In this document: piece by piece, positions 36,150-47,991 of the stretch
Layout of the letters: every line of letters begins with the position of its first letter
Numbering within the stretch: the stretch's first letter is position 1
Translations under genes and position numbers: made by a program
Assembly (NCBI GenBank): GCA_016748015.1
Contig: JAAOMT010000710.1
Span: 591,067 to 655,066 of the forward strand
Length of the DNA: 64,000 bases
Source: Geosiphon pyriformis
Taxonomy: Eukaryota > Glomeromycota > Glomeromycetes > Archaeosporales > Geosiphonaceae
Direction: 5' to 3'
The notes under the pieces: generated by a model
Told to the model about the DNA's origin: nothing
Databases searched by the model: none
The model's input: only the letters and a program-made list of their open reading frames with translations

Positions 36150-37825
36150 AAAACTTGTAAGTCGTGAGACTTATAAAAGAACATACAACCCAAAGTCCCA
36201 CCAGAGTTTGCAAAACTCACAAGTACGGCTATTTTGTCTTCAGATTGCACCTGCTCAAAAGACTTTAAACCATAAAAGAAAAGGTGGTGGATCGAATCAT
36301 TTGGGAAGTCAAGAGGAAGGCCAGATTTCAATATAAGGTCTTTTCAAACCAAAGTATCTTATTTGTTGTACACATTAAAAGATGTGAAGCTGAATTGAGT
36401 CCTATAGCTTACAACAGGATGGAGAACAGCCAAAACTAAATACAAAAATTGTTTATTTGAAATGGTCTTTCTCAGCACAAGGTTAAAGAAAAACTGAATA
36501 TCCAACTGTGCTTTGGCCAAGTTAGGCTTTAAAAAACCCTCAGTTGAAAAAAAGATGCCCAGGTATCGATGAGATTTCCTTTTTTTCACAATAGCAATAG
36601 GCGAGCCACTGATAACCAAAAAAGAACTACCAACTTTACAATTAATAGGAATGACAACAGTCTTGTCTGTATTAATAGAAATGTCATTAACCCGAAAAAA
36701 TTCACTGGCAACATTGAGAATATGCTGAGTAGCACTCTGACTGCTACCAACCCAAATCATATCATTAACAAAAGCTCTAGCAACAAAGAAAGAAAACAAC
36801 CCAACAATGGGTTTTGAACAACTATTTTTTGAGATGAAATAAGAATTCAATTTGTACTTGCACACACTTTCCTGTCTTTTAACTTCACAAAGAAGAGGAT
36901 CATAGAATATGCACCAGAGAAGTGGTGAGAAAACCTCCCTTTGATTCAAGCTATTATGAACATAATATCTATCAGTTAAGCCAAAGTTAGTCATAACTTT
37001 GTTGATGTGGTTGCAATGAATACTACCAAAAAAATGTATGAACTTGCTATACATTTTAATTCTAATTAAACTCTTTCTAAGATGCTTCCAGCCAACAGAA
37101 TCATATGCTTTTCACATGTCCTATAAAACTAGCCAGAGTTCATGGTTCTTTTCTAGAGCATCTTTTATTACCAAGCCAACTGCAAAAATGGGTAATTGTG
37201 TAGAAGTATCCTACAAAACAGAAAAGTTGTTACCATGAAAAACATTGAATCTGCTATATGCCAGAAAAATTCTATTAGACAAGATCTTGAAAAGAATCTT
37301 ATGGGCTGTTTCAATTAGAGCAATAGGATAGGTGTTTATGAGAACTTTCTCCCATTCATATGGTTTAGGGATCATCAAGATCCAAGCCTCTTTCCAAAAA
37401 CTAGGCACAAATTCAATAATCAAACAAGTGTTCAAAAGCTCCAAAAGCATACCTATAATAGACTTGTCACAGTGTTTCCAAAATTTGTTGAGAATACTGG
37501 AGAAACCAGCAGCTTTGTCATCAAGCAGATCAGAAATCACACCAAACAATTTATTGAAATCAACTGGCCATATCACATCCAAAAAAGCACTATCAAAAAC
37601 ATACTCCAGAGGCTGGTATTGACCAAACCATTTACTAGAGACATCAAAAACCACCTTGTGTCTCCTAGTCCATTCCTCCATAATCACATCTACCTTAGCC
37701 TTGACCAATTCAGGCTCCAAAATCAATTTGTCACCAACAACTAGATGATCTAATTCCACCTTATGGAATGAATGTTCTAAAATACTCCTGATAATGTGAC
37801 CCTTATCAGAAGCAAAGCCCTCCAT
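36150..37825 (-). pseudogene. LINE-a ORF2: reverse transcriptase
   Basis: Non-LTR RT in one frame with a few stops: KAAGFSSILNKFWKHC, MIPKPYEWEKVLINT, KAYDSVGW (motif A, Asp kept), VFSPLLWCIFYDPLL, and the catalytic box AFVNDMIWVGSS, where the first Asp of the DD pair is Asn. ISINTDKTVVIPIN and SHRYLGIFFSTEG follow. Stops such as in DM-stop-KAYD fit CGA-to-TGA. Confidence 0.88.
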
Positions 37826-39115
37826 ATGCCTATTAATAGCAGACCTAATATTTGACTCTCAAGCTCTCAAAGATTTGGCAAGTTTGGAGGCATGATAAGA
37901 TTTTCACACACCAAAAAGAGCAGATCTAACACAATCAAAATTCGCACCAAAGTCCAAAAGAACCTGTATTGCCAAGACTTTGCCAGAGTCCAAAGAAGCC
38001 CAATGACTCATCAAAGATATAAACCTCACAGAGTTCTGTCCACAAAACACTTTGACTATTCACAAAACCAAAATTTCCAATCTGTGAAACCTAGAAGAGC
38101 CCTTGGTAAAGACGCTATCAAAGCTTTTGAACCATTTTTTTTTAAATGAATCATTAGCTGAAAAAACCATTATCTTATGAACAGTATCCCACATAGAATC
38201 TAGATTAAAAGAAACCACAGAGGAAGCAAACTCCTCAGAAAACATAGCAGCATTCACTGTTGTTGACATTTTGAACCCACACTACTTAACATTGTTAACA
38301 CCTTTGATATCATACTTCCAATAATCTTTATTTGCTTGCTTGTGAATGGAATTCAGATGCACATCCAAAAGTCTATCCAAACCCACATGCACAGAAACTG
38401 CTCTATGATCAAAGTCAAAATGGTCACCAATATCAGCTACACCATGATTAATTACTGTACTAACCAAGTTGTAAGAAACAAATATGTAATCAATAGTCTT
38501 AGAAACACCTCAAGAGTTAGTCCACATTGGCATTTTAACAAACAAGCTCCCACCCAAAGAATTAACCAAGCTGAGATCCAAGCATTTCTTGAAACTAGCA
38601 CTCTTACATAAACTATTTTCATTGAAATCACCACCCAGCACAATGAAAGAGGATTTATTCACAGCTCTGGCAATCAGCAAATTGATGTTACCAGCCTGAG
38701 AAAACTGAACATCCAAAGAAGTGCCAGCATACAGTCCCAAAATTGTAACAGAAAGTTTGTTATTAAAAAGTAATCTAATAGAGAAGAGCCTTCCAGACAC
38801 CTCAGAAACCTTACAAACATATCTTGCCAGAGAGTTGTCCATGATGATTGCTACACCAGAACCCAAGTGACCAGAATTCAGACCAGAGGTAAAAACTCGA
38901 ACACCATTGAATTTATTAATAATCCAAGAACAAACTCTGTCTCTTAACTTTGTTTTAGTAAAAATTGAAATCAAATTGTTCATATTTTTGTGCCAATGAA
39001 TAATGTCATCCTGCTTGGCAGGATTGTTTATCCCTTTAACATTGCAAGTGGCAATCTTCCAAACTAGACTGGTCATTAAGATGGAAGAAGAACTAAAGAA
39101 CCCGCACCCGAACAC
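37826..39115 (-). pseudogene. LINE-a ORF2: AP endonuclease-like domain and spacer
   Basis: Exonuclease-endonuclease-phosphatase fold motifs in one frame: WKIATCNVKGINN (motif with Asn), IFTKTKLRD where the catalytic Glu is Lys (G-to-A), VLGGDFNENSL, and FDFDHRAVSV (final Asp/His kept). Stops at 38510 and 38282. The spacer to RT (37826-38269) is also in frame with occasional stops. The domain nicks target DNA in target-primed reverse transcription. Confidence 0.87.
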
Positions 39116-40959
39116 AAACGATCTAACCTTTCCAAAACTGAACCAATTAAGACCTCAAAAGCTACCATTTTCGATTCCAATTCACCCACTTTGGAGGTCA
39201 GAACCTTGGAAAAACTTGAACTAGAATCATGGACAATGTCATCAACAGCTAAGGGAGGAGAAGTAGAAGCCAATATCATATTATCCAAAACCATATCCAC
39301 ATCCAAACACAGTACCAAGAGGGTGGGATTGGCTGGGGGAAAAACACTAGAAGAGGTTACCATTGGTACCAGTTCCATGCCATTTAACTTTTTCAATATG
39401 TTGGACATCTGATCCATTAAAAGCTCCAAGGAGCATTCCAAAATGTTCAGACAAGCATTCAAAAAAGAGTTATCAGCTAAGATGAGAGGAGAATCATTGA
39501 TTGAATCTGAGACACCAAAAAAGGGGGGACTAGTACTGGAACCATTACTGAAATGAGAACCACCAGAAAAACCAGCAAGTGAGACCACTTAAGCCCAAGA
39601 TTTGCCACCAAAGGCAGTGGGCCAAGATATCAAAACATCTTTTTTTTCATATAGCTTTGCCAATTGAAGATGACATTCATCAGGTGCAACTCTTTTAAAT
39701 ATTCTTGAAGGCCTAAATGGGGATGCAACAGGTGCATCACATTCCAGAGCAGAATGACCAAACTTCCTGTATTTTTCACACCAAACCAGATCCATCCTCA
39801 CCCAAGAAAGTTTAATGCCACCAAGAATTGGCTCTGTACAAAAAGCAGATTCTAGATCATTATTAAATTCAAAACCAACTACAGCACAACGAATCCTATT
39901 ACTGGTTTCCAAAGATCTGTTTATAACACAAGTTTTTCCACCAGTCTTATTCAGAAGAGTTCCAAGATCATGTGCTGTTGTTCTCACCAGCAAAGTAAAC
40001 AAAAGTGCTCTAAATTAATTCCTCGAAGCCCAAGTCTTATGATCTCCCACTGCTTTGGCCACATGCACAGAGTCCTTACCAATCAAGAAAAACCACTTAA
40101 AGGCCAACAAATTAGCTTGGTCAAGCTTAGCAAACTCTACCATAGCTTTTTGCCACATTCCAATTAGTTGAATTTTGATTGACTTAATTTTCCCAAATTT
40201 GGATACTGTGACAATGATCATATCTTTAGGTGTATCCATGAGAATTTCTTTAATTATCACAGCCTGATCTGACCTCATTTTTTGTCTCTTAAGATCGCTG
40301 TTTACGTCAATCCCTTTTTTTCTGGCCAATGATACAGCCATTTCTATGCTCTGTTCAGAAATAAATGTTGATTGGATGATCTCTTCAAATTTTGAGAGAA
40401 TAGTGGCCCCCCCAAAACCATTGACTGAAAAAAATAATTTCCTGATGACTTGAGTTTTGGCTGTTGCAGATTTCTCTTCCACAGCTAATAGATTAATGTC
40501 TAAAGCAAAAAACTTTTTGACTAACACTTCTATTGGGGTTTTAATGATATTTGGGTCAATCCACTTTTTTTCCAGAGAGATAGACAAGCAAGGAAGAAGC
40601 ACAATTTCATCATCATCCATAGTGAAATCAGGAGACCCAAGTGGAGAACCAAACATAGTACTAGTATTAACATGTTTCACCTTGGGAGTAGTTGCAGCTA
40701 AACCCAAAAGAGACCTTCCATTCACACCTGACATGCCAACATCCTCATTATTACCAGACAGACTATCCAAATCAGAATACACACTATCACTAAGCCCAGA
40801 TTTACTCAAAGAAATATCCTTCTTGTCACCAGAGTATTTAACATTTCCAAGAACCACCTTTTTTTTCTGAGTGAAAGAACTATCAGCAGGACCATGGAAA
40901 GCACTTTTGGGCGCCTTTTTTTTTGACATATTACCACCCAAAGCAGTTTTTAAATCCAT
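39076..40959 (-). pseudogene. LINE-a ORF1: RRM-like and zinc-knuckle nucleic-acid binding protein
   Basis: Starts MDLKTALGGNMSKKKAPK. One frame of about 628 codons, broken only by two TAA codons (near 40012 and 39589), both at positions that look like CAA. A central segment (TPKDMIIVTVSKFGKIKSIK) has RRM-like spacing. The knuckle reads CEKYRKFGHSALEC, the second Cys changed to Tyr. The C-terminus has a predicted coiled coil (LESKMVAFEVLIGSVLERL). It overlaps the ORF2 start by about 40 bp. Confidence 0.85.
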
Positions 40960-41780
40960 GACAAAAGAGTTATTATTTAAAAAAATATTGAAAAAACTAA
41001 CAAGAAAAAATAAAAAACTTCTATTTCAGAAAATGTGCTTTTTTGAGAATTTTTAGAGGTAAGAGAAAAAGAAGTTTTTTTTATATTTTTTATTTTATAA
41101 AATTTTTTAAAATTTTATTATCTTTTATTATTTTTATATTATTTTATTATTTTATATTTATATTATTTTGTATTATTATTATTATTTATTTTATATTATT
41201 TATATTTATTTTAAATTATATTTTTGTCCTATTTTTTTTGTAATTAATTGGTTTTTTATTTAAATAATATATATAAAATTAAAAATATTTTATAATAAAT
41301 ACAATTTATGTTTTGTTTATATATTATTAATTATTTAAGTTATATTATATATTACAACTTAAATTTTTAAATAATTTATTATTAATTAACATATAATTAA
41401 CTAATAAATAAATACTTAAAAAAAATTAATTTTATTATATAAATTAAAATAACTTAAATACTTAAATTTAAAAATAATTTTAATATTTAAATATTGCTTA
41501 GAATAGTGGAGACATTTGGTGTTTGTTTTGGTTTTTGTAAATCTTGTTGTTTTTTTTCTGGTGTTAATAGTATAATATCAATCAAAATAGACTTATAGTA
41601 TTGTTTTGATCAGTCCAAGTGACTGGTTACATATAAAAAGTATAATATATACCTAGTTTAGATTACTTAGTTTAATGTATTATGCTAAGTGGTATTTGGG
41701 TCTTATTTGTAAAATGTCAAAAAAAAATTATGATTTAAATTATTATTATATAATATTTTTAATATTTTAAGTTTATTCTA
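40960..41780. other. Very AT-rich spacer, possible LINE 5' regions
   Basis: No gene is visible. 41060-41480 is almost pure A/T with many TATTTTA and TAATTA runs. 40960-41060 may be the LINE-a 5' UTR. 41500-41640 is slightly less biased, but I recognise nothing in it. Confidence 0.6.
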
Positions 41781-42951
41781 AAAAAGATAAAGTTTAAAGT
41801 AAACAATATCATAATAAATTGGACAAAAAAGCACAAAATCTTATTAGTTCTGTCTAATTTATAAGCTTATCAATATGTATCTTTAAAACATATAAGAAAT
41901 AATGCATTTTTTAGTATTATGAATAATATTAACTTGGATAAGTTGGCTTTAGTGATAAGTAGACTGTTTAATGACAAGATTACTGATTTTTCTGGTATAT
42001 TAAATAAGCTATAAAAACACTATAATGATAATTTAATAAAATACCTCTTGATTTTGTTGAATTCATATCTAAAACTTGGTAATATTTCAGATCTATGAAA
42101 GAAGACATGGATTTCAATAATTCTTAAGCCTTATGAATAAGATGGTATTCTGATTAACATTTGTCTCATTGTATTAATTAAAACTAAGAAAAAAATTTTG
42201 TTCAAGATTCTGTTAAATCAAATTTCTTCTGTTTGTAACAAGCTTAATATTTTTTATAAAAACAATTTTTTGGTCCTAAAAAATACTTCTACTTAGTTTT
42301 TTGTGTTTGTTATTGGCTTATTAATTGAAGATGCTCTTAAAAAAGGCCGAAAAATCTGGTTAATTCTATAAAATATGTGTAAAGCTTATGATTCAGTTGG
42401 TTAGCATTATTTGAAATTAAGTTTGAATTATACCAAGATATATAACAGGTTTATTAAGTTTTTTGGAAATATTTATAAGAACAGAGTTAACAAGATGATA
42501 ACAAACTTCTGTTTTTTAAATAGTTACAAAGTACATAATAAGCTATATTAGAGTGAAGTTTTTTTATTACTTCTTTAAAAAAATTTTTATGATTTTTTAT
42601 TGTGTGAGATTAAGAGATATGAATATTTGTGTGAATATAAAATCAACTCTAATTTTGTGGCAAAAATAGGCAAAGTAGAAGTTAGTAAGAGCAGATCCTT
42701 ATTCTTTGTACCAAGTGTTTTTGTTGATGATATAATATAAGTAGAGAATGAACAGACTTTAACACAATATATTTTGAACATTGCAAGTGAATTTTTTAGT
42801 GTTAATAACATTTTTATCAATAATAACAAGACAGTAGTAATTTTCATTAACCAAAGAATAATTAAAGTCTCTTTATGTATTAGTGATTAGCTGATTTCTA
42901 TAGTTAAGCATAGTATGTTTCATAAATATTTAAGTATTTTTTTGTTGACAA
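41780..42951 (+). pseudogene. LINE-b: decayed RT fragment, plus strand
   Basis: Translation follows LINE-a RT: NWTKKHK, QYVSLKHI, DFSGILNKL, ILKPYE, KAYDSVGW, then FVDDII (catalytic Asp pair kept, unlike LINE-a) and INNNKTVVIFIN. There are stops throughout and the sequence is extremely A/T drifted. It is cut by the C2 LTR at 42952. The 5' boundary is approximate. Confidence 0.78.
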
Positions 42952-43841
42952 TATTACTCATAGAATATAATAATTATATATTAGTACATAAATTAGCCAA
43001 TCAAAATAAGATGTAATAAAAAGTAGAATTCCAGAATTTTTCTTAAAAGAATTGCAGAATTGCAGAATTACAGAATTTCAATATAAGAAATCACAAAATT
43101 CCAGAATTTCAGGATTTCTCTTAAAGAATTCCAAGATTTTTGACTAGAAAATTAAAGAATTCAAGAAATCTTGTATAATAAAATTTATGTATATATAGCA
43201 GTAGCATTAAAAGCAGAAGAAAAAAATACTTAGTTTAGAACTTACAGTTCTAATTCTCTATTTATCTTTTTATATGATAGTATTTTATAACTTGAAATAG
43301 AAACATCAAATATTAAATAAAATACTTATTATTATTACAATTTATTTGTTCACTATTAACAATTCATGTTAATACTTGCCAATACATAATTACACTAGAT
43401 CAATAGCTCTTAATCATGATTATTAATAGAATATTAATTTTTTTTTGTTTTGACTTATTTTCTTATTTTCATTTATTTATTTATTTTGTTTTGTTGTTAT
43501 ATATTAATTGATTTAAAAAATTAAGCATTAATTAAATTAATGTTAAAAATAACTTGGTAAAAAACCCCAAAAAATTTAAGGATAAGCTTATCAAAAAAGC
43601 ACAACTGCCAAATTAAACCAGTTATCATGCTGAAGACAAAAATTGAATGGAATTGTAATTCTGAAAAAATACTAAACAACACTTAAATCTCTGTTTATTA
43701 TACAAAAAACTCAACCAAAACCTTCAAATCACAAAATCTTTAGATCACAAAATCTTCAGAAATTACCAATAATATTAGCTATTAAGCACCAAGTTACAAG
43801 TTTGTTATTTGTATCAACATCCCAAATAATCACTTGTAACA
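42952..43841 (+). repeat. 5' LTR of element C2
   Basis: It is 890 bp, with TATTACTCATAG and TTGTAACA ends. The TATA box is at 43190-43197. The GGATTCC cluster has drifted to AGAATT/AATTCC. The PBS that follows has TGG changed to TAG. This is the most A/T-drifted C LTR. Confidence 0.87.
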
Positions 43842-46800
43842 TTTAGTGTTCTCTGTAAAATATAATTCTACAAAGAATTAGCACTAACAACAACTATTTA
43901 AAAGTAACAGAATTATAAAAAAGAGGAACAAATCATCTAAAATTTGCCAAATCTTTATTTCAATATTACTGTCAATACTTGGAATTAACCAACAACCAAC
44001 TATTAGCAGAATTAGTCTTCAACTTTTACATCAACAAAAGAATTAAATATTTTCTGAGAGAACCAGTAAATACCAAATCAGCAAGAAAAAATTTCTACAA
44101 TAAATTAATTCAATACATTAACTTATTATTAAACTACAACTTTGTCCCAATTATAACTAAAATCAACAGAAAAATTAAAAATCACACCCAACAAACATTT
44201 CCTATTACCTATGCAGAAAAAAACAAAAAAAACTACAAACACCAGCAAGAACTCCAAAGCAAATACACTTATCTACTTGGAAGAAACAGAAAATTGATTT
44301 ACCAGCTAATCCATCATATTATTACACACCTAGAAATATCATTAATATAATATCAATAGGCATGTCCACAATAAACATGACAACACCACTAAACAAAATT
44401 CTGTTTTAAAGTAAACAGAAGAAAGCAGAGTTATTAAGAACCTACAGCAATTATTTTAAAAGATTTAAATCATAATTTTTAATGCCATCAGAATTTTAAT
44501 TACTACCACTTCAACCAAATTTTGGAATTGCTAGTTCTTGAAAAGTAACAGAATCAAAAAAAAGAAAGATGAAGATCAGGAATTTAATTACCAAGACCTG
44601 ATTCCAAAAAACCTAGAAATATAAACCCCAATTGTTCAAACTCAGCAAAACCCAAACAATCTAAACTTTGTTTCTATTGTTCACCAAAACTTACTTCCAG
44701 TAATTGTGATAGACCCACCAGTTGTCCCAATTGCCAAACATCAACAACAATAACCACAACCATTATCTCAGCAACAATTTCAACAACAATCACAACCACA
44801 ACAATTACTATTAACACCAATAATATATACACTAATCACAAAACTCAAAAAATTTACTGGTGAGAAAGACAATACACAAGTATGGCTCAATAATGTAAAA
44901 AAAACTATTGTAGCCAATGGATAAAATGATGCCAAAACATTATAAATGATCTTATATTTTCTTTAAAATACTGCTAACTTATGGTATCAAAGTCTAATCA
45001 AGAAATTCTAAGACTTTAATGTGTTTAAACTGGAATTTTTCAGATGTTTTAATAATAATAATAGTATTAACCATCTAACAAATACATTTACAACTATCAA
45101 ACAAAAAAATATTGAAGCAGTTACCATATACCTAAGATGTTTCTATAAAAATGTGCATTAAATACAAGCAATTGATGCAAATTACTTTACAGTACCACAA
45201 ATCTTAAACCAATTTATTTATGAGCTACACAATAGCATCCTCCAGCACATATATCCAATGTATTCACAAACTCTCTAAGACACAGTTACCAATGCCCAAG
45301 ATTTTAAATTAGCCAAGCTAAAAGCTAATCATGTCCATACTATTAATCTAGTAATGAATGAATTATCTGAATTAGACTTTAAGTTAAACAATTCAGTAAT
45401 TCTATTAATCAAAAATTAAAGAGATACTTAGCTAACAATCAGACAATTTATCAACTACCACAATATTATAATAATCCAGAGAACTCAAATAGTCTCCAAA
45501 ATCAACCATGTCTATCATTATTAATTAATCAACAGTGATAACAAAAGATACATAATTGCCATTATTGTGGTAAACAAAGACATTTGTAATTCAAATATTA
45601 TAAACAATTAAACAATCAATGATCAGGAAATCAGTATTAAAACTCTAATTACCAATTTTAAATCCAGAATTACATCAGTAATCATTTATCCAAACAATTT
45701 TAACATTAACCACATTACACTCAAGTAATGCAGCCAATTTATTAACCCCCAATCTATCAAACTTCAGCTCCAGTTATTTATCAACCACAGCCATAAGTAA
45801 TTTATTACCCTAATTTATTTCAATACTATCACAAAACCCAACTCAAATATTATTCAGAAACCAAAAACTGAAAACTACTCAAATTTATTAGAATTGACAA
45901 TTGGCAATAGTAATACATCAACCAATCTTTAGTTCAGCTGCCCAGTAAACTAGATCTCAACAATAAAATTCAGGAACTAATTATGTTAAAAACCCAAATG
46001 CTTAACACTATTTAAGTTTTTTGGTAGTCTTAGAAACAGCCACATCCAATTCATTAGAAATCAATTAAGAAGAAACCATATCTATTAGCAATATCTCATT
46101 AACTGCCATTACAGAAAATAAATTGCTCATTGTAATATTCCTCTTCAAAATTGAAGAATCAGTCCCTATACTTTTATTTAGTAAAACTGCCCTAGAATGA
46201 AAACTCATCACAGCAATATATACTGATGTTACAATAGATGTTTAGTTTATCAAACTGATTTTGAACAGTGGATCAGCTGGCAGCATCATTATACAATAAC
46301 TTATAGACCAATTAAATTACCAAATTGATTGTGCTGTCAGTATCAGAATTATTACCACCAATAAAACAATGAAAATATCTATTGGTAAGATTGACAATTT
46401 CCCATTTGAAATTAATGACATTATTACATTCATAAAGGTTTTTATTATAAAAGCCACACAGTACCAAACTCTAATTGGTAATAACTAACTGTCTAAAACC
46501 AATGCTATATTTAACTAAACCACCCAAAAATTGCAACTCAACCAAAATGATTAATACACTTAAGTACCAACCACCTGTGGTTATTTTAAACCCAACACCA
46601 CACTGGTACCATTTATTGAATTTAAAAAAAAAAGAGAAAAAACCTACTTGGAAAACTTATCAAGTCTTTTAAATTAACAATGACCACAACAATTTATCAC
46701 CAATATCTATTTAAAAAGAAAAGAAAAAAAAAAAGAAAAAGAAAGAGAAAAGAAAAAACTCCAAGCAACTATCTTTACATATATTACATATATTGCTACC

Positions 46801-47417
46801 ACTCAATGCCAGCCAAATTATTATCAACCCAAACTAATTTGTGTCAATTGTGATAAAAAATTGTTAACAATAAGCACATGTTGTGGTAACAATGAGAAAT
46901 GGCCAATTACAACAAAATATTACTGTCACTCATGCATTTTTAAACACTTTGAATAGCCAAAAAAACAAGAAAAATAGGACAATAAACTATGTCTTACTTG
47001 TAAAGAAACTCTCCTAGATGAAGGAATGTGAAACGACATTCCTAATCATAGAGAAACATGCAACAAATTATGTCAGTACATGATTCTGATCAGCAATTGG
47101 GTAAGAAAAAAAACACCAATAGACACTGTTTGAAAAAAAGCTGTTAAATGTTTAGATAATTGTTCATATAATAACAACAAAATCTGGAGAATCGCAATTA
47201 CCAAAATTGAAGACATAATGTTAGAAGAAATAAAAACAATTAAAAACAACCCACCAGAATCCAAAAAAATCATTTGAATCCTAAACTCTGATATTATCCT
47301 TGATGTTATAGATCCAGAACAATTTCACAAACACTACCAAGAATTGGCACCCACTAAAAAAAAGCTAAACACCCAACTATGTGACCATTATTTAATACTA
47401 TGTGACTTTCAATATTG
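43842..47417 (+). pseudogene. Element C2 gag, protease and Cys-rich linker (heavily decayed)
   Basis: The gag N-terminus is open at 43979-44350 (ELVFNFYINKRIKYFLREP). The capsid core is at about 44840-45420, the knuckle (CHYCGKQRHL) near 45555, protease about 46140-46570 (active loop ILNSGSAGSII, DSG changed to NSG). Cys-rich module 1 is at about 46840-46960 (CVNCDKKLLT...YYCHSC). Numerous stops. It ends abruptly in linker module 3 at the border of the island. Confidence 0.82.
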
Positions 47418-47701
47418 TAATAATTACGTATTGTAGAAGCCGCAACAGTCTTTTCTTTAAGTAATTTATAAATTTCGAACGCCAATTTGTTAAATGAGAA
47501 TTTTGGATCCGATTCGGTTCTTTTATCGTACAATTGTCTTAGATGCCTCCACAACGTTTCGACATCTGGCGAATAAATTTTGTTCTCTGTTCGTTTCGTT
47601 ATTGGTAAATTTCTGGACTTCATAGTCTTATTTAATATTCTCATATTGTGAGAGTTGGCTATTACAGAGCATGCCAAGAACGAAACCAAATAATATTCCA
47701 A
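47418..47701 (-). pseudogene. Truncated gene joined to C2, unknown function
   Basis: From ATG (MEYYLVSFLACSVIANSHNM) the frame is open for about 94 codons of non-retroelement sequence, ending KTVAASTIRN; it then runs into C2 antisense and stops at 47354. Composition is CpG-containing and unlike the elements. The segment SFNKLAFEIYKLLKEKTVAASTIRN looks like a small helix-turn-helix-like unit, but I cannot name a family. The 3' end is lost. Confidence 0.45.
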
Positions 47702-47991
47702 TGAAGAATTCGCTTGTGAATGTGAACATTTTTCGCAAAGCGAATCGATGAAACTGTTTGATATATTTGTTGATATATTTTGGTTATTTAACGATATTTA
47801 ACGTGTTGTGGTTGCTTTTTCTGAAAGTAAGCGACTAGTGCTTGCTTCTATAATAAAATCTTGCGCGATGATGCTTAAATAGACAAATGCGCGTTGCTGC
47901 GCATCAATTATCATTGGTCATTCTGCATACAATGGACAATCGTGAAAGATCTCGAATGTTCCTACAAATACGTCATTGATTAAGCCACTGA
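47702..47991. promoter_or_regulatory. Intergenic, between the truncated gene and the Crinkler-type gene
   Basis: 290 bp with an unusual density of CpG for this window (for example GCGCGTTGCTGCGCATC at about 47890, a short palindromic run). TTAAATA at about 47875 is a possible TATA-like site. It probably holds the upstream regions of the two divergent genes, or a lost first exon. Confidence 0.35.

Noticed and set aside
40457-40870. Plus-strand 137-codon frame
   Set aside because: Antisense of LINE-a ORF1.
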